Origin: Ruminococcus sp. AM36-2AA
Lineage (GTDB): Bacteria > Bacillota > Clostridia > Lachnospirales > Lachnospiraceae
DNA length: 64,000 nt
Direction: 5' to 3'
NCBI RefSeq assembly: GCF_003461955.1
Contig: NZ_QTYB01000003.1
Location: forward strand, 178,309 to 242,308
Both the position numbers and the translations under genes were made by a program. Under the pieces are notes generated by a model. That model was not told where the DNA came from, made no database searches, and saw only the letters and a list, made by a program, of their open reading frames with translations. Of this stretch, positions 8,631-16,407 are shown in pieces (the stretch's first letter is position 1; every line of letters starts with the position of its first letter).

Positions 8631-9182
8631 ATGCCAGGTTTTACAAGACAGATCATACTGCATACACTGACGGAACTTATGAACGAAAAACCATTGTCCA
8701 AGATCACGGTAAAGGACATCGTGGAACGCTGTGGAGTAAACAGGAATACATTTTACTACCATTTCAGAGATATTCCGGATGCAGTGGAAGCAATGGTAAA
8801 GGAAGAGCTGAATGACATTCTGAAGGATCAGAAAGTACCGGAATCAGTCAGCGACTGTATGGAAATCCTTGTCAACGCAGTTCAGAAGAACAAAAAAGCC
8901 ATGATACATCTGTACCGCTCGATCCAGAGGGATGTATTTGCCGATTATCTGGATCATGCCGCAGAGCGTGTGGTGGAGGAGCTGATCAACAGGGCGGTCG
9001 GAGACTTTGAAATGGATCAGGAAGATAGGCATCTTATAAGCCGGTATTATAAATGTGTATTTGTGGGAGTGATCCTGGACTGGCTACGGCATGATATGGA
9101 TTATGATATCCTGTCAGATATGCATAAGCTGGAGTATATTTACGAGAAGAGCCTTGAGAGTCAGTACAAAAATCTGAAATAA
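8631..9182 (+). CDS. TetR/AcrR family regulator
   Basis: A 183-residue one-component regulator. The N-terminal helix-turn-helix is visible as ITVKDIVERCGVNRNTFYYHF (about residues 23-43). The C-terminal ligand domain resembles the TetR_C DhaS-like group, in which the protein ends in an aromatic/leucine-rich helix (YIYEKSLESQYKNL). No adjacent efflux pump or enzyme operon indicates its target; the neighbours are an HlyC-like and an HdeD-like membrane protein. A GGGGAGAG element precedes the ATG. Confidence 0.82.
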   Translation: MPGFTRQIILHTLTELMNEKPLSKITVKDIVERCGVNRNTFYYHFRDIPDAVEAMVKEELNDILKDQKVPESVSDCMEILVNAVQKNKKAMIHLYRSIQRDVFADYLDHAAERVVEELINRAVGDFEMDQEDRHLISRYYKCVFVGVILDWLRHDMDYDILSDMHKLEYIYEKSLESQYKNLK

Positions 9183-9279
9183 AAGCTATGATTTCAACTA
9201 AATGAAGATTAAAAATATCCATTTAGTGTAGAACAGGAATGTCCTCGAATTTTATTAAGGTATAGAAACGGTTAATTTT

Positions 9280-9317
9280 GAGCTGGTGTCTGAAATTTAG
9301 GCACTGGCTCTTTTTTG
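9280..9317 (+). terminator. Terminator of the TetR-family gene
   Basis: A 12-bp stem with G-U pairs, GAGCTGGTGTCT (9280-9291) against AGGCACTGGCTC (9299-9310), followed by TTTTTTGT. A second small inverted repeat, CTAAATG/CATTTAG, lies at 9198-9226. Confidence 0.8.
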
Positions 9318-9344
9318 TCTGTTTTTTTAAACGACACAGGGATG

Positions 9345-9350
9345 TATAAT
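9345..9350 (+). promoter_or_regulatory. Probable -10 box of the HdeD-like gene
   Basis: A perfect TATAAT at 9345-9350, 42 bases before the start codon. The -35 position is only a T run, so activation or another sigma factor is possible. Confidence 0.4.
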
Positions 9351-9391
9351 TCAGTACAATAAATGAGAAAAAATTATCAAGGAGGGAACGT

Positions 9392-9946
9392 ATGGATGAC
9401 CTGAAACAGCTGAAGCTTGTAAAAAACATCTACATCGTCATGTCATTACTGTTCTGTGTGCTGGGTATTTTTCTGATGGCAAGGCCCAAAAGCTCTGTAA
9501 AAATGCTGTGCGTGCTTATGGGAATCATGCTGATCCTGTACGGAGCTATTAAGATCAGCGGATATTTCACGAGAGATGTTTTCTGTCTGGCATTTCAGTT
9601 TGATCTGGCTTTCGGGATCCTGCTGATGGCAGTGGGAGTGATCCTGATAGCCAGAAAAAATTTCGCAGTGGATCTTATTTTTTCCGTGTTCGGAATCCTG
9701 ATCCTGGCAGATGCCCTGTTTAAGATCCAGATGTCTGTAGATGCGAAGAGATTCGGTCTGGCGTTGTGGTGGCAGATCCTGCTGATCGCACTGGTCACCG
9801 GAGTGATCGGAGTTCTGGTTTTTATCAGACCATTTGAAGCAGCAGCTATGATGATGGTGTTGGTAGGATTTTCCATTTTACTGGAAGGGATCCTCAATCT
9901 ATGGGTCGGGATCCTGACGATCAAGATCATCAAGAGTCGGCTTTAA
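9392..9946 (+). CDS. HdeD/DUF308 family membrane protein
   Basis: A 184-residue integral membrane protein with about six hydrophobic helices arranged as repeated pairs. The arrangement of glycine-rich helices (LMGIMLILYGAIKISGYF) and the motif RPFEAAAMMMVLVGFSILLEGI matches DUF308/HdeD proteins. HdeD is linked to acid resistance in enterobacteria; in Firmicutes the role is unknown. AAGGAGGG gives a very strong ribosome-binding site. The radical SAM gene starts 56 bases downstream and could be co-transcribed. Confidence 0.75.
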   Translation: MDDLKQLKLVKNIYIVMSLLFCVLGIFLMARPKSSVKMLCVLMGIMLILYGAIKISGYFTRDVFCLAFQFDLAFGILLMAVGVILIARKNFAVDLIFSVFGILILADALFKIQMSVDAKRFGLALWWQILLIALVTGVIGVLVFIRPFEAAAMMMVLVGFSILLEGILNLWVGILTIKIIKSRL

Positions 9947-10002
9947 ACATAAATATAAAAATAACCAATCACTTTAGATAATAACATAGGAGGAAATAGA
10001 GT

Positions 10003-11379
10003 ATGGGAATCGTAGACAAAGCAAAACAGGCAGCGATCGCAGCTACCGTAACAAAAGCACTGGATTATCTTGAGAAGGATCCGGAGACAAATATACCGAA
10101 GATTATGGAAATGGTTGATAAAGTAACACCGGATGGCTGGTATGCAGGACAGAGAAATGCGATCCGTCACTCCATCGAGGCAAAGGACAACTGGTATCAG
10201 CTGATCCTTCGTATGTATCAGCTGGATGCGGGAGTACGCCAGACATTCTTCCGTAACTTTATTGTAAATGCCAGCCTTAAGGGAAGCGCAACACAGGAAA
10301 AAGTATCCGAAGAGAATGACTGCAATGTACCGTGGGCAATCCTTCTTGACCCAACCAGCGCATGTAACCTTCACTGCACAGGATGCTGGGCAGCAGAGTA
10401 TGGCCACAAACTGAACCTGGATCTTGAGACCATCGATTCTATTGTTAAACAGGGTAAAGAGCTGGGAACTTATATGTACATCTACACAGGCGGTGAGCCT
10501 CTTGTCCGCAAAAAAGACCTTATTAAGATCTGTGAGATGCATCCGGACTGCGAGTTCCTTTCCTTCACAAACGGAACTCTTATTGACGAAGAATTCTGTC
10601 AGGAAATGCTCCGTGTGAAAAACTTTGTTCCGGCTATCAGCCTTGAGGGAACAGAGGCAACTACAGACGGACGACGTGGAGATGGCGTATACCAGAAGGT
10701 TATGCATGCCATGGAGCTTTTGAAGAGCCACGGACTTCCGTTCGGTGTTTCCACATGCTACACATCTGCAAACGTAGATGCAGTAAGCAGCGAGGAGTAC
10801 TTCGATCATCTGATCGAGTGCGGAGCTTATTTTGCATGGTTCTTCCACTATATGCCGGTTGGAAATGATGCGGCAGCAGATCTTCTTCCCACACCGGAGC
10901 AGAGAATCAAAATGTACGACAGCGTCCGCAGATTCCGTGCCACAAAATCTCTCTTCACTATGGACTTCCAGAATGATGCAGAGTATGTAGGCGGATGTAT
11001 CGCAGGTGGCCGCCGTTACCTTCATATCAATGCAAACGGAGATGTGGATCCTTGTGTATTCATTCATTTCTCCAATGCGAACATTAAAGAATGTACACTT
11101 CTTGAGGCGCTGAAGAGCCCGATCTTTATGGAGTATCATAAAGGACAGCCATTCAACAAGAACATGCTTCGTCCATGTCCGATGCTTGAGAATCCGGAGC
11201 TTCTCCGCAAGATGGTTGAGCGTGCAGGAGCGAAATCTACAGACCTTCAGTCTCCTGAGACAGCGGAGCATCTCTGTGCAAAATGTGACCACTATGCACA
11301 AGTATGGAAAAAACAGGCAGATGAGCTCTGGGATGAGAGCCAGGCGAAAAAAGCTGCAAAAAAATCAACAACTTGTTAA
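10003..11379 (+). CDS. Radical SAM protein with SPASM-like C-terminus
   Basis: A 458-residue radical SAM enzyme. The cluster motif is C121-NLH-C125-TG-C128, followed by the GGEP-type SAM-binding strand (TGGEPLVRKKDL). A cysteine-rich C-terminal part (CIAGGRRYLHINANGDVDPCVF, C397 region and CAKCDHY) suggests an auxiliary cluster of SPASM type. The first 100 residues form a helical extension without cysteines. No precursor peptide or maturation partner gene lies beside it, so a RiPP role cannot be claimed. It appears conserved as a stand-alone gene in Lachnospiraceae. AGGAGG precedes the ATG. The reaction is unknown. Confidence 0.8.
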   Translation: MGIVDKAKQAAIAATVTKALDYLEKDPETNIPKIMEMVDKVTPDGWYAGQRNAIRHSIEAKDNWYQLILRMYQLDAGVRQTFFRNFIVNASLKGSATQEKVSEENDCNVPWAILLDPTSACNLHCTGCWAAEYGHKLNLDLETIDSIVKQGKELGTYMYIYTGGEPLVRKKDLIKICEMHPDCEFLSFTNGTLIDEEFCQEMLRVKNFVPAISLEGTEATTDGRRGDGVYQKVMHAMELLKSHGLPFGVSTCYTSANVDAVSSEEYFDHLIECGAYFAWFFHYMPVGNDAAADLLPTPEQRIKMYDSVRRFRATKSLFTMDFQNDAEYVGGCIAGGRRYLHINANGDVDPCVFIHFSNANIKECTLLEALKSPIFMEYHKGQPFNKNMLRPCPMLENPELLRKMVERAGAKSTDLQSPETAEHLCAKCDHYAQVWKKQADELWDESQAKKAAKKSTTC

Positions 11380-11386
11380 TTAATAC

Positions 11387-11415
11387 TTGATATAGATGGT
11401 GGGATACTGTATAAT
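11387..11415 (+). promoter_or_regulatory. Promoter of the nucleobase permease gene
   Basis: TTGATA (11387-11392), a 17-bp spacer and a perfect TATAAT (11410-11415). It lies about 170 bases before the start codon, giving a long leader. Confidence 0.8.
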
Positions 11416-11421
11416 GAACCC

Positions 11422-11502
11422 GTTTTTCAGGAGTCTGAAATAACAGTTCAGATAAGAGTGTCGAAACAGAAGAGACACGATACGTGTACTGACAGATAAC
11501 AG
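11422..11502 (+). promoter_or_regulatory. Structured leader (candidate riboswitch) of the permease gene
   Basis: Between promoter and attenuator lie CTGAA/TTCAG (11435-11451), GTGTC/GACAC (11458-11478) and an overlapping alternative ACACG/CGTGT (11475-11487). Pairings that exclude each other, followed by a terminator, are typical of a ligand-sensing leader. It does not match the guanine/adenine riboswitch core or a PyrR-binding loop as I know them. Confidence 0.5.
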
Positions 11503-11544
11503 GGCGGTTATATTCAGCAGTGGGTATAACTGCCTTCTTTTTTA
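11503..11544 (+). terminator. Attenuator terminator in the permease leader
   Basis: GGCGGTTATA (11503-11512) pairs with TATAACTGCC (11525-11534, one G-U pair), followed by TTCTTTTTT. It stands between promoter and gene, so it should abort transcription conditionally. Confidence 0.75.
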
Positions 11545-11585
11545 TGTTATCGTCAGGACATAGGGAAAGAAAGGATGGATTCATT

Positions 11586-13034
11586 ATGGAAAAACAGGAG
11601 AAAAACACAGCCAGCCCTTATGAGCTGGACGGACGCCCACCTCTTAAGGTGGCAATTCCCCTTGGACTGCAGCACGTGCTTGCCATGTTTGTGGGTAACC
11701 TTACCCCGCTTCTGATCATTACGGCAGCCTGCGGGATCGAAGCAGGAGGGGATCTTCAGGTTGCATTACTTCAGAATGCAATGCTGATCGCAGGAATTGT
11801 TACACTTGTACAGGTCTTTACGATCGGACCGGTCGGTGGCAAGCTTCCTATCGTTATGGGAACAAGTTCAGGCTTCATCGGCGTATGTCAGAGTGTTGCC
11901 GGAGTTATGGGAAATGGTGTCGTAGCCTATGGCGCGATCATGGCAGCATGTTTTATCGGCGGTCTTTTTGAGACGGTTCTGGGAAGCTTTCTGAAACCTT
12001 TGAGAAAATTTTTCCCGTCTGTTGTAACCGGTACCGTTGTACTTTCAATTGGTCTTTCACTGATCGGTGTGGGAATCAGCTCCTTTGGAGGCGGAAGCTC
12101 CGCAAAGGATTACGGTTCTCTGGAAAACCTTTTCGTAGGTTTTGTGGTTCTGATCGTGATTATTGCACTGAAGCACGGAACAAAAGGTTTCACAAGCTTT
12201 TCTTCGATCCTCATCGGTATTATCGTGGGATATATTCTGGTAAGTATCATGGCACTGGTACTTCCAACAACATTTACATATGTAGATGATACAGGTGCCA
12301 CTGTAGAAGCTACAAAAGCCTGGGTTCTGAACTGGGATAAGGTTGCACAGGCAAAATGGTTTGCAGTACCTGCACTTATGCCTGTAAAATGGGTATTTGA
12401 CGCACGTGCCATCGTGCCGATCCTGATCATGTTTATTGTAACTGCAGTGGAGACTGTTGGTGATATTTCCGGAATCACAGAGGGTGGTCTTGGAAGAGAA
12501 GCTACTGATAAAGAGCTTTCCGGTGGTGTTATGTGTGACGGTCTTGGTTCTTCCTTTGCAGCACTGTTCGGTGTACTGCCGAATACTTCCTTCAGCCAGA
12601 ACGTTGGTCTGGTTGCCATGAATAAGGTTGTAAACCGTTTCTGTATCGCTACTGGTGGAATCTTCCTGATCGCATGTGGACTGTTCCCGAAACTGGCTGC
12701 GCTGATCTCTATCATGCCGCAGAGTGTTCTGGGCGGCGCTGCTGTTATGATGTTCTCATCTATTGTTGTCAGCGGTATCCAGTTAATCACCAAGTGGCCG
12801 ATCGGACCGAGAAATGTTACGATCGTTTCCGTAGCACTTGGTCTTGGTTATGGACTTGGCTCCAATACAGCGATCCTGGTGCATCTGCCACAGGCGATCA
12901 GCCTGATCTTCGGCGGTTCCGGTATTGTTCCGGCAGCGGTATTTGCGATTATTCTTAATATTGTTCTTCCGAAGGATGAGAAGAGTGAGATTGAGAGAGC
13001 TGAGGAGATGCTGGAGAAAGTTAAGAATAAATAA
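11586..13034 (+). CDS. NCS2 family xanthine/urate-type permease
   Basis: A 482-residue nucleobase:cation symporter with about 12-14 membrane segments. The QHVLAMF motif near residue 37 is the NCS2 hallmark. TSFSQNVGLVAMNKV, around residue 335, is typical of the xanthine/urate branch rather than of uracil permeases, so purine uptake (PbuX-like) is the best guess. The start was placed at ATG 11586, after AAAGGATGG; an upstream in-frame ATG lies inside the attenuator. Expression is probably controlled by transcription attenuation in the leader. Confidence 0.85.
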   Translation: MEKQEKNTASPYELDGRPPLKVAIPLGLQHVLAMFVGNLTPLLIITAACGIEAGGDLQVALLQNAMLIAGIVTLVQVFTIGPVGGKLPIVMGTSSGFIGVCQSVAGVMGNGVVAYGAIMAACFIGGLFETVLGSFLKPLRKFFPSVVTGTVVLSIGLSLIGVGISSFGGGSSAKDYGSLENLFVGFVVLIVIIALKHGTKGFTSFSSILIGIIVGYILVSIMALVLPTTFTYVDDTGATVEATKAWVLNWDKVAQAKWFAVPALMPVKWVFDARAIVPILIMFIVTAVETVGDISGITEGGLGREATDKELSGGVMCDGLGSSFAALFGVLPNTSFSQNVGLVAMNKVVNRFCIATGGIFLIACGLFPKLAALISIMPQSVLGGAAVMMFSSIVVSGIQLITKWPIGPRNVTIVSVALGLGYGLGSNTAILVHLPQAISLIFGGSGIVPAAVFAIILNIVLPKDEKSEIERAEEMLEKVKNK

Positions 13035-13070
13035 GAAAGTGTAAGAATAAAAAGAGTTTTTTTCTTTTTT

Positions 13071-13110
13071 GAGACTGTTGGACTTTATTGGTCTGACGGT
13101 CTCTTTTTTT
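13071..13110 (+). terminator. Terminator of the permease gene
   Basis: GAGACTGT pairs with ACGGTCTC (one G-U pair), followed by seven T residues. Confidence 0.85.
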
Positions 13111-13165
13111 ATATGTTTTTATTTTTTTATTTTTAGGATAAAGGTTCGGCCTTTTGGAAGGCGGT

Positions 13166-13247
13166 AATTTGCGAGAAGGGGAAGCACTCGGAGTTGCGAA
13201 GGCCGTCTCCCCTTCTCGCGCTCTTCCCCTCCTGGCCACGCCGCTGT
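13166..13247 (+). repeat. Dispersed palindromic repeat, copy A
   Basis: An 82-bp GC-rich element. GCGAGAAGGGGA (13171-13182) pairs perfectly with TCCCCTTCTCGC (13208-13219). The loop carries GCACTC..AGTTGCGAAGG and the element ends GGCCACGCCGCTGT. A near-identical inverted copy is at 63723-63804 and a diverged copy at 63320-63390. No start or stop signals support a gene here. Confidence 0.85.
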
Positions 13248-13345
13248 TCGGCGTTGTGGTGGGCGTGAATGTTCTGACAGGGTGCGGGATTCGGGGGTGT
13301 CGAGGAGGGGAGGCTGTGCCGCTCTGTTGGGTGGTGGATAATAAT

Positions 13346-13407
13346 AAAAAGGATCTGTAAAAGGCGAGATTTTACAAATAGTTCTGCCTTTTTCAGATCC
13401 TTTTTTT
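13346..13407. terminator. Bidirectional terminator
   Basis: AAAAAGGATCTG (13346-13357) pairs with CAGATCC (13394-13400) plus seven T residues; an inner AAAAGGC/GCCTTTT stem extends it. It serves the Cys-rich gene on the minus strand and faces the repeat on the other side. Confidence 0.85.
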
Positions 13408-13408
13408 G

Positions 13409-13597
13409 TTAGTAATTGTAGGCTCCCTCATAAGCATTGCATCGTTCTTTCCGATGTCCCTGCTCTACACAGGAGCTGCACCGGTCACAAAATTCCTGTT
13501 CATAGCAGGTAGAACAGACACATCCCTTACAGGCATCCCGGTCATAAGCCGGCGTGCAGGTAAAAGGAAGAGTATCCTTCGTAGTTTCCGTACTCAT
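13409..13597 (-). CDS. Small cysteine-rich protein
   Basis: A 62-residue protein with ten cysteines: one near the N-terminus, then clusters CKGCVCSTC and CDRCSSC, and one more near the end. The paired CxxC knuckles suggest binding of zinc or an Fe-S cluster; I do not recognise the family. It has no signal peptide. The gene looks real: its own TTGAAA-N17-TATAAT promoter, AAAGGAG before the ATG at 13597, and a strong terminator right after the stop. A GTG nine bases upstream is rejected because it is only two bases from the ribosome-binding site. Confidence 0.7.
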   Translation of the reverse strand: MSTETTKDTLPFTCTPAYDRDACKGCVCSTCYEQEFCDRCSSCVEQGHRKERCNAYEGAYNY

Positions 13598-13621
13598 AAA
13601 GATCACGCTCCTTTTTTCTAT

Positions 13622-13650
13622 ATTATAGACCTATCAAAAAAGCGTTTCAA
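13622..13650 (-). promoter_or_regulatory. Promoter of the Cys-rich gene
   Basis: On the minus strand, TTGAAA (13650-13645), a 17-bp spacer and TATAAT (13627-13622), about 25 bases from the start codon. Confidence 0.75.
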
Positions 13651-13770
13651 TACAAATAATCAGAAAATACAAAGAAATACCTGATAAAAACCTGCCAACG
13701 CCAAAGTGTCCTCTCGAAAGGAAAAACCCCAACTCACAGCAGTTCGCAACAGCGAAAAAAGTGCCAGCTA

Positions 13771-13794
13771 ATAAGGATGCCACAACATCCTTAT
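13771..13794 (-). terminator. Hairpin after the methyltransferase gene
   Basis: ATAAGGATG/CATCCTTAT, a 9-bp perfect stem with a 6-base loop just after the stop codon on the minus strand. The T tract is poor, so termination is likely but not certain. Confidence 0.5.
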
Positions 13795-13795
13795 C

Positions 13796-14659
13796 CTACC
13801 GGGAGGAGCTCCACCGTCCGGAAGCTCCGCAAGGAAGAACCAGACCACTTTCTGTTACAGGAAGTCCAATCTCCTGTGACTCCACACTACCTTTCCACGG
13901 TTTCAGTTCTGTAGCCAGCATATAAGTCAGCACCGCCGGAGCAAGACCCGTAGTATAAGAATTCACAAGGAAGAATAACGGATCATCACTTAAAATCTTA
14001 GTACAAAGTTTGATCAGCGGATGAATAGCATCCTCGATCTTCCAGATTTCCCCTTTCGGTCCACGGCCATAAGAAGGCGGGTCCATGATGATCGCATCGT
14101 AATGATTGCCTCTGCGGATCTCACGCTCCACAAACTTCACACAGTCATCCACCAGCCAGCGGATCGGCGCGCCGGAAAGACCGGAAGCAGCTGCATTCTC
14201 TTTTGCCCAGGTGACCATACCCTTGGATGCATCCACATGAGTAACAGAAGCACCGGCAGCTGCGGCAGCCAAAGTGGCACCACCTGTGTAGGCAAAAAGA
14301 TTCAGGACCTTGATCGGCCGGCCGGCATTACGGATCTTTTCACCAAACCAGTCCCAGTTCACTGCCTGCTCCGGAAAAAGTCCCGTATGTTTGAAGCTGA
14401 AAGGCTTCAGATTAAAAGTAAGGTCCTTGTAATGAAGCTCCCACTGATGAGGCAGATCAAAGAACTCCCACTCACCGCCGCCACGGCTGCTTCTGTGATA
14501 ATGTCCGTTCATATGCTTCCAGCCACGGTTTTTGCGGGGAGTATCCCAGATTACCTGCGGGTCCGGACGAACCAGAAGATAATCCCCCCAGCGCTCCAGC
14601 TTTTCTCCTTTTGATGTATCAATAACTTCATATTCTTTCCATCCATCTGCAATCCACAT
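13796..14659 (-). CDS. Class I SAM-dependent methyltransferase (RlmI-like)
   Basis: A 287-residue enzyme of the COG1092 group (23S rRNA cytosine-C5 methyltransferase RlmI and relatives). Motif I is VLNLFAYTGGATLAAAAAG, motif II region VTHVDASKGMV, and the catalytic-site motif IMDPPSYGRGPKGE. It lacks the N-terminal PUA domain of full RlmI (about 400 residues), so it is a short paralog whose substrate is uncertain. ATG 14659 was chosen because GAGGT lies before it; about 67 upstream in-frame codons have no family similarity. Monocistronic on the minus strand. Confidence 0.82.
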   Translation of the reverse strand: MWIADGWKEYEVIDTSKGEKLERWGDYLLVRPDPQVIWDTPRKNRGWKHMNGHYHRSSRGGGEWEFFDLPHQWELHYKDLTFNLKPFSFKHTGLFPEQAVNWDWFGEKIRNAGRPIKVLNLFAYTGGATLAAAAAGASVTHVDASKGMVTWAKENAAASGLSGAPIRWLVDDCVKFVEREIRRGNHYDAIIMDPPSYGRGPKGEIWKIEDAIHPLIKLCTKILSDDPLFFLVNSYTTGLAPAVLTYMLATELKPWKGSVESQEIGLPVTESGLVLPCGASGRWSSSR

Positions 14660-15051
14660 GATGATCAATACCTCTTTCATAATAGTAAATTTATAAGATA
14701 TATATAGCATTTTTATATAGCATTTCCGGAGATTACTGTACCAGATCCGGCTGATCGGGACATGAATCCATAAAACACCATAATAATGTTTTTTCCAGTA
14801 TAGAGGAAAAATGGATGCTGTGCAAGAGAAGTGCAGAATTTTCCACGAAAGATTTGACAACAGCGCTTTTACATACTAAAATGTACGCAGAGATTTTCTG
14901 CCGGGGCAGAGGCTTCCCGCTTCCGTGAAACTGTGGCTGTTTTTTGCGGAAGAGATTTTGCAGAGAATTCCTGACAGACAGAAATCGTTAACAGAAGAAA
15001 CACAGCAACCGCAGATATGAAACTGTGCACAAAAAGAGGAGAAGCAAACTT
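14660..15051. other. Intergenic region between divergent genes
   Basis: A 392-base region between the methyltransferase gene (leftward) and the aminotransferase gene (rightward). It contains the promoter at 14854 and a leader of about 160 bases. No gene or clear RNA structure was seen. Confidence 0.5.
14854..14882 (+). promoter_or_regulatory. Promoter of the aminotransferase gene
   Basis: A perfect TTGACA (14854-14859), a 17-bp spacer and TAAAAT (14877-14882). Confidence 0.8.
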
Positions 15052-16335
15052 ATGAAAAAATATTGTGAGATGAGCAGGGAAGAGCTACTCGATTTAAAGA
15101 AAGAACTCGACCGTGAGTTCGCCGAGATCAAAGCCGAAGGTCTGGCACTGGATATGTCCCGTGGTAAACCGGCACCGGATCAGCTTGATCTTTCCATGAA
15201 AATGATGGAAGTACTTGCGGGCGATGCAGATCTGAAATGTGAGACCGGTGTGGACTGCCGTAACTATGGTGTCATCGACGGAATCCCGGAAGCCAAGAGA
15301 CTTCTCGGCGAGATGTCTGAGGTAGAGCCTGAGAACATCATCATTTATGGTAACTCCAGCCTGAACGTAATGTTCGATACCATTGCACGTTCCTATTCTC
15401 ACGGAGTTATGGGAAATACACCGTGGTGTAAACTTGATAAAGTGAAATTCCTCTGTCCTGTACCTGGATATGACCGTCATTTCCGTATTACAGAATTCTT
15501 CGGTATTGAGATGATCAACATTCCGATGACTCCGGAAGGCCCGGATATGGATATGGTTGAGAAATACGTCAATGAAGATCCGGCAGTAAAAGGTATCTGG
15601 TGTGTTCCGAAATACTCCAATCCACAGGGTTATACCTATTCAGAGGAAACAGTTAAGCGTTTTGCACATCTGAAACCAGCAGCACCGGACTTCCGTATTT
15701 ACTGGGATAACGCTTACAGCATTCATCATCTCTATGATGACAATCAGGATTTCCTTCTTGAGATCCTTGATGAGTGTGCGAAAGCAGGCAATCCGGATAT
15801 TGTTTATAAATTTACTTCTACCTCCAAGGTAAGCTTCCCTGGTTCCGGTATCGCAGCAGTTGCTGCATCCAAAGCGAACCTGGATGACTTCCGCAAATAT
15901 ATGACTGTACAGACTATCGGACACGACAAGCTGAACCAGCTCCGTCACGTTCGCTTCTTCAAAGATATCAACGGACTGCATGAGCATATGAGAAAACACG
16001 CAGATATTCTCCGTCCGAAATTCGAGCTTGTTCTTGCAACACTGGATAAAGAACTTAACGGACTTGGAATCGGTGAGTGGACGAAACCTCACGGTGGATA
16101 TTTCATTTCCTTTGATGCAATGGAAGGCTGTGCGAAAGCCATTGTTGCCAAAGCAAAAGAAGCAGGTGTTGTCATGACTGGCGCCGGAGCAACCTATCCA
16201 TATGGAAAGGATCCGAAAGACAGCAACATCCGTATTGCACCAAGCTATCCAAGCGTTGAGGAACTTGGCAAGGCAGCAGAGGTATTTGTTCTCTGTGTGA
16301 AGCTTGTAAGTGTGGAAAAACTTCTGGAGAAATAA
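15052..16335 (+). CDS. Aspartate aminotransferase, type Ic (MocR-like fold I)
   Basis: A 427-residue PLP-dependent aminotransferase. The N-terminus with LALDMSRGKPAPDQLDLS, NYGVIDGIPEAKRLLGEM and the PLP lysine in STSKVSFPGSG match the atypical type Ic aspartate aminotransferase group. It probably interconverts aspartate/oxaloacetate and glutamate/2-oxoglutarate in the cytoplasm. The start at 15052 has GAGGAG eight bases upstream; a longer in-frame start 27 bases earlier lacks one. A perfect 14-bp hairpin follows the stop. Confidence 0.85.
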   Translation: MKKYCEMSREELLDLKKELDREFAEIKAEGLALDMSRGKPAPDQLDLSMKMMEVLAGDADLKCETGVDCRNYGVIDGIPEAKRLLGEMSEVEPENIIIYGNSSLNVMFDTIARSYSHGVMGNTPWCKLDKVKFLCPVPGYDRHFRITEFFGIEMINIPMTPEGPDMDMVEKYVNEDPAVKGIWCVPKYSNPQGYTYSEETVKRFAHLKPAAPDFRIYWDNAYSIHHLYDDNQDFLLEILDECAKAGNPDIVYKFTSTSKVSFPGSGIAAVAASKANLDDFRKYMTVQTIGHDKLNQLRHVRFFKDINGLHEHMRKHADILRPKFELVLATLDKELNGLGIGEWTKPHGGYFISFDAMEGCAKAIVAKAKEAGVVMTGAGATYPYGKDPKDSNIRIAPSYPSVEELGKAAEVFVLCVKLVSVEKLLEK

Positions 16336-16348
16336 ATCGATCACATCA

Positions 16349-16386
16349 GACTGCCCGGTATTTCAGCGTACGTAATACCGGGCAGT
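16349..16386 (+). other. Strong hairpin after the aminotransferase gene
   Basis: GACTGCCCGGTATT (16349-16362) pairs perfectly with AATACCGGGCAGTC to 16386. No T tract follows, and the next gene starts 21 bases later, so it may be a processing or stability element, or a weak terminator. Confidence 0.55.
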
Positions 16387-16407
16387 CATAACTATCGGAG
16401 AGAGATC

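Noticed and set aside
11422..11502. Purine riboswitch or PyrR-binding attenuator before the permease gene
   Set aside because: The conserved purine-aptamer core and the PyrR loop are not found; kept only as an unassigned leader.
13154..13360. A 68-codon plus-strand frame over palindromic repeat A
   Set aside because: It is produced by the repeat; no ribosome-binding site and composition is unlike that of neighbouring genes.
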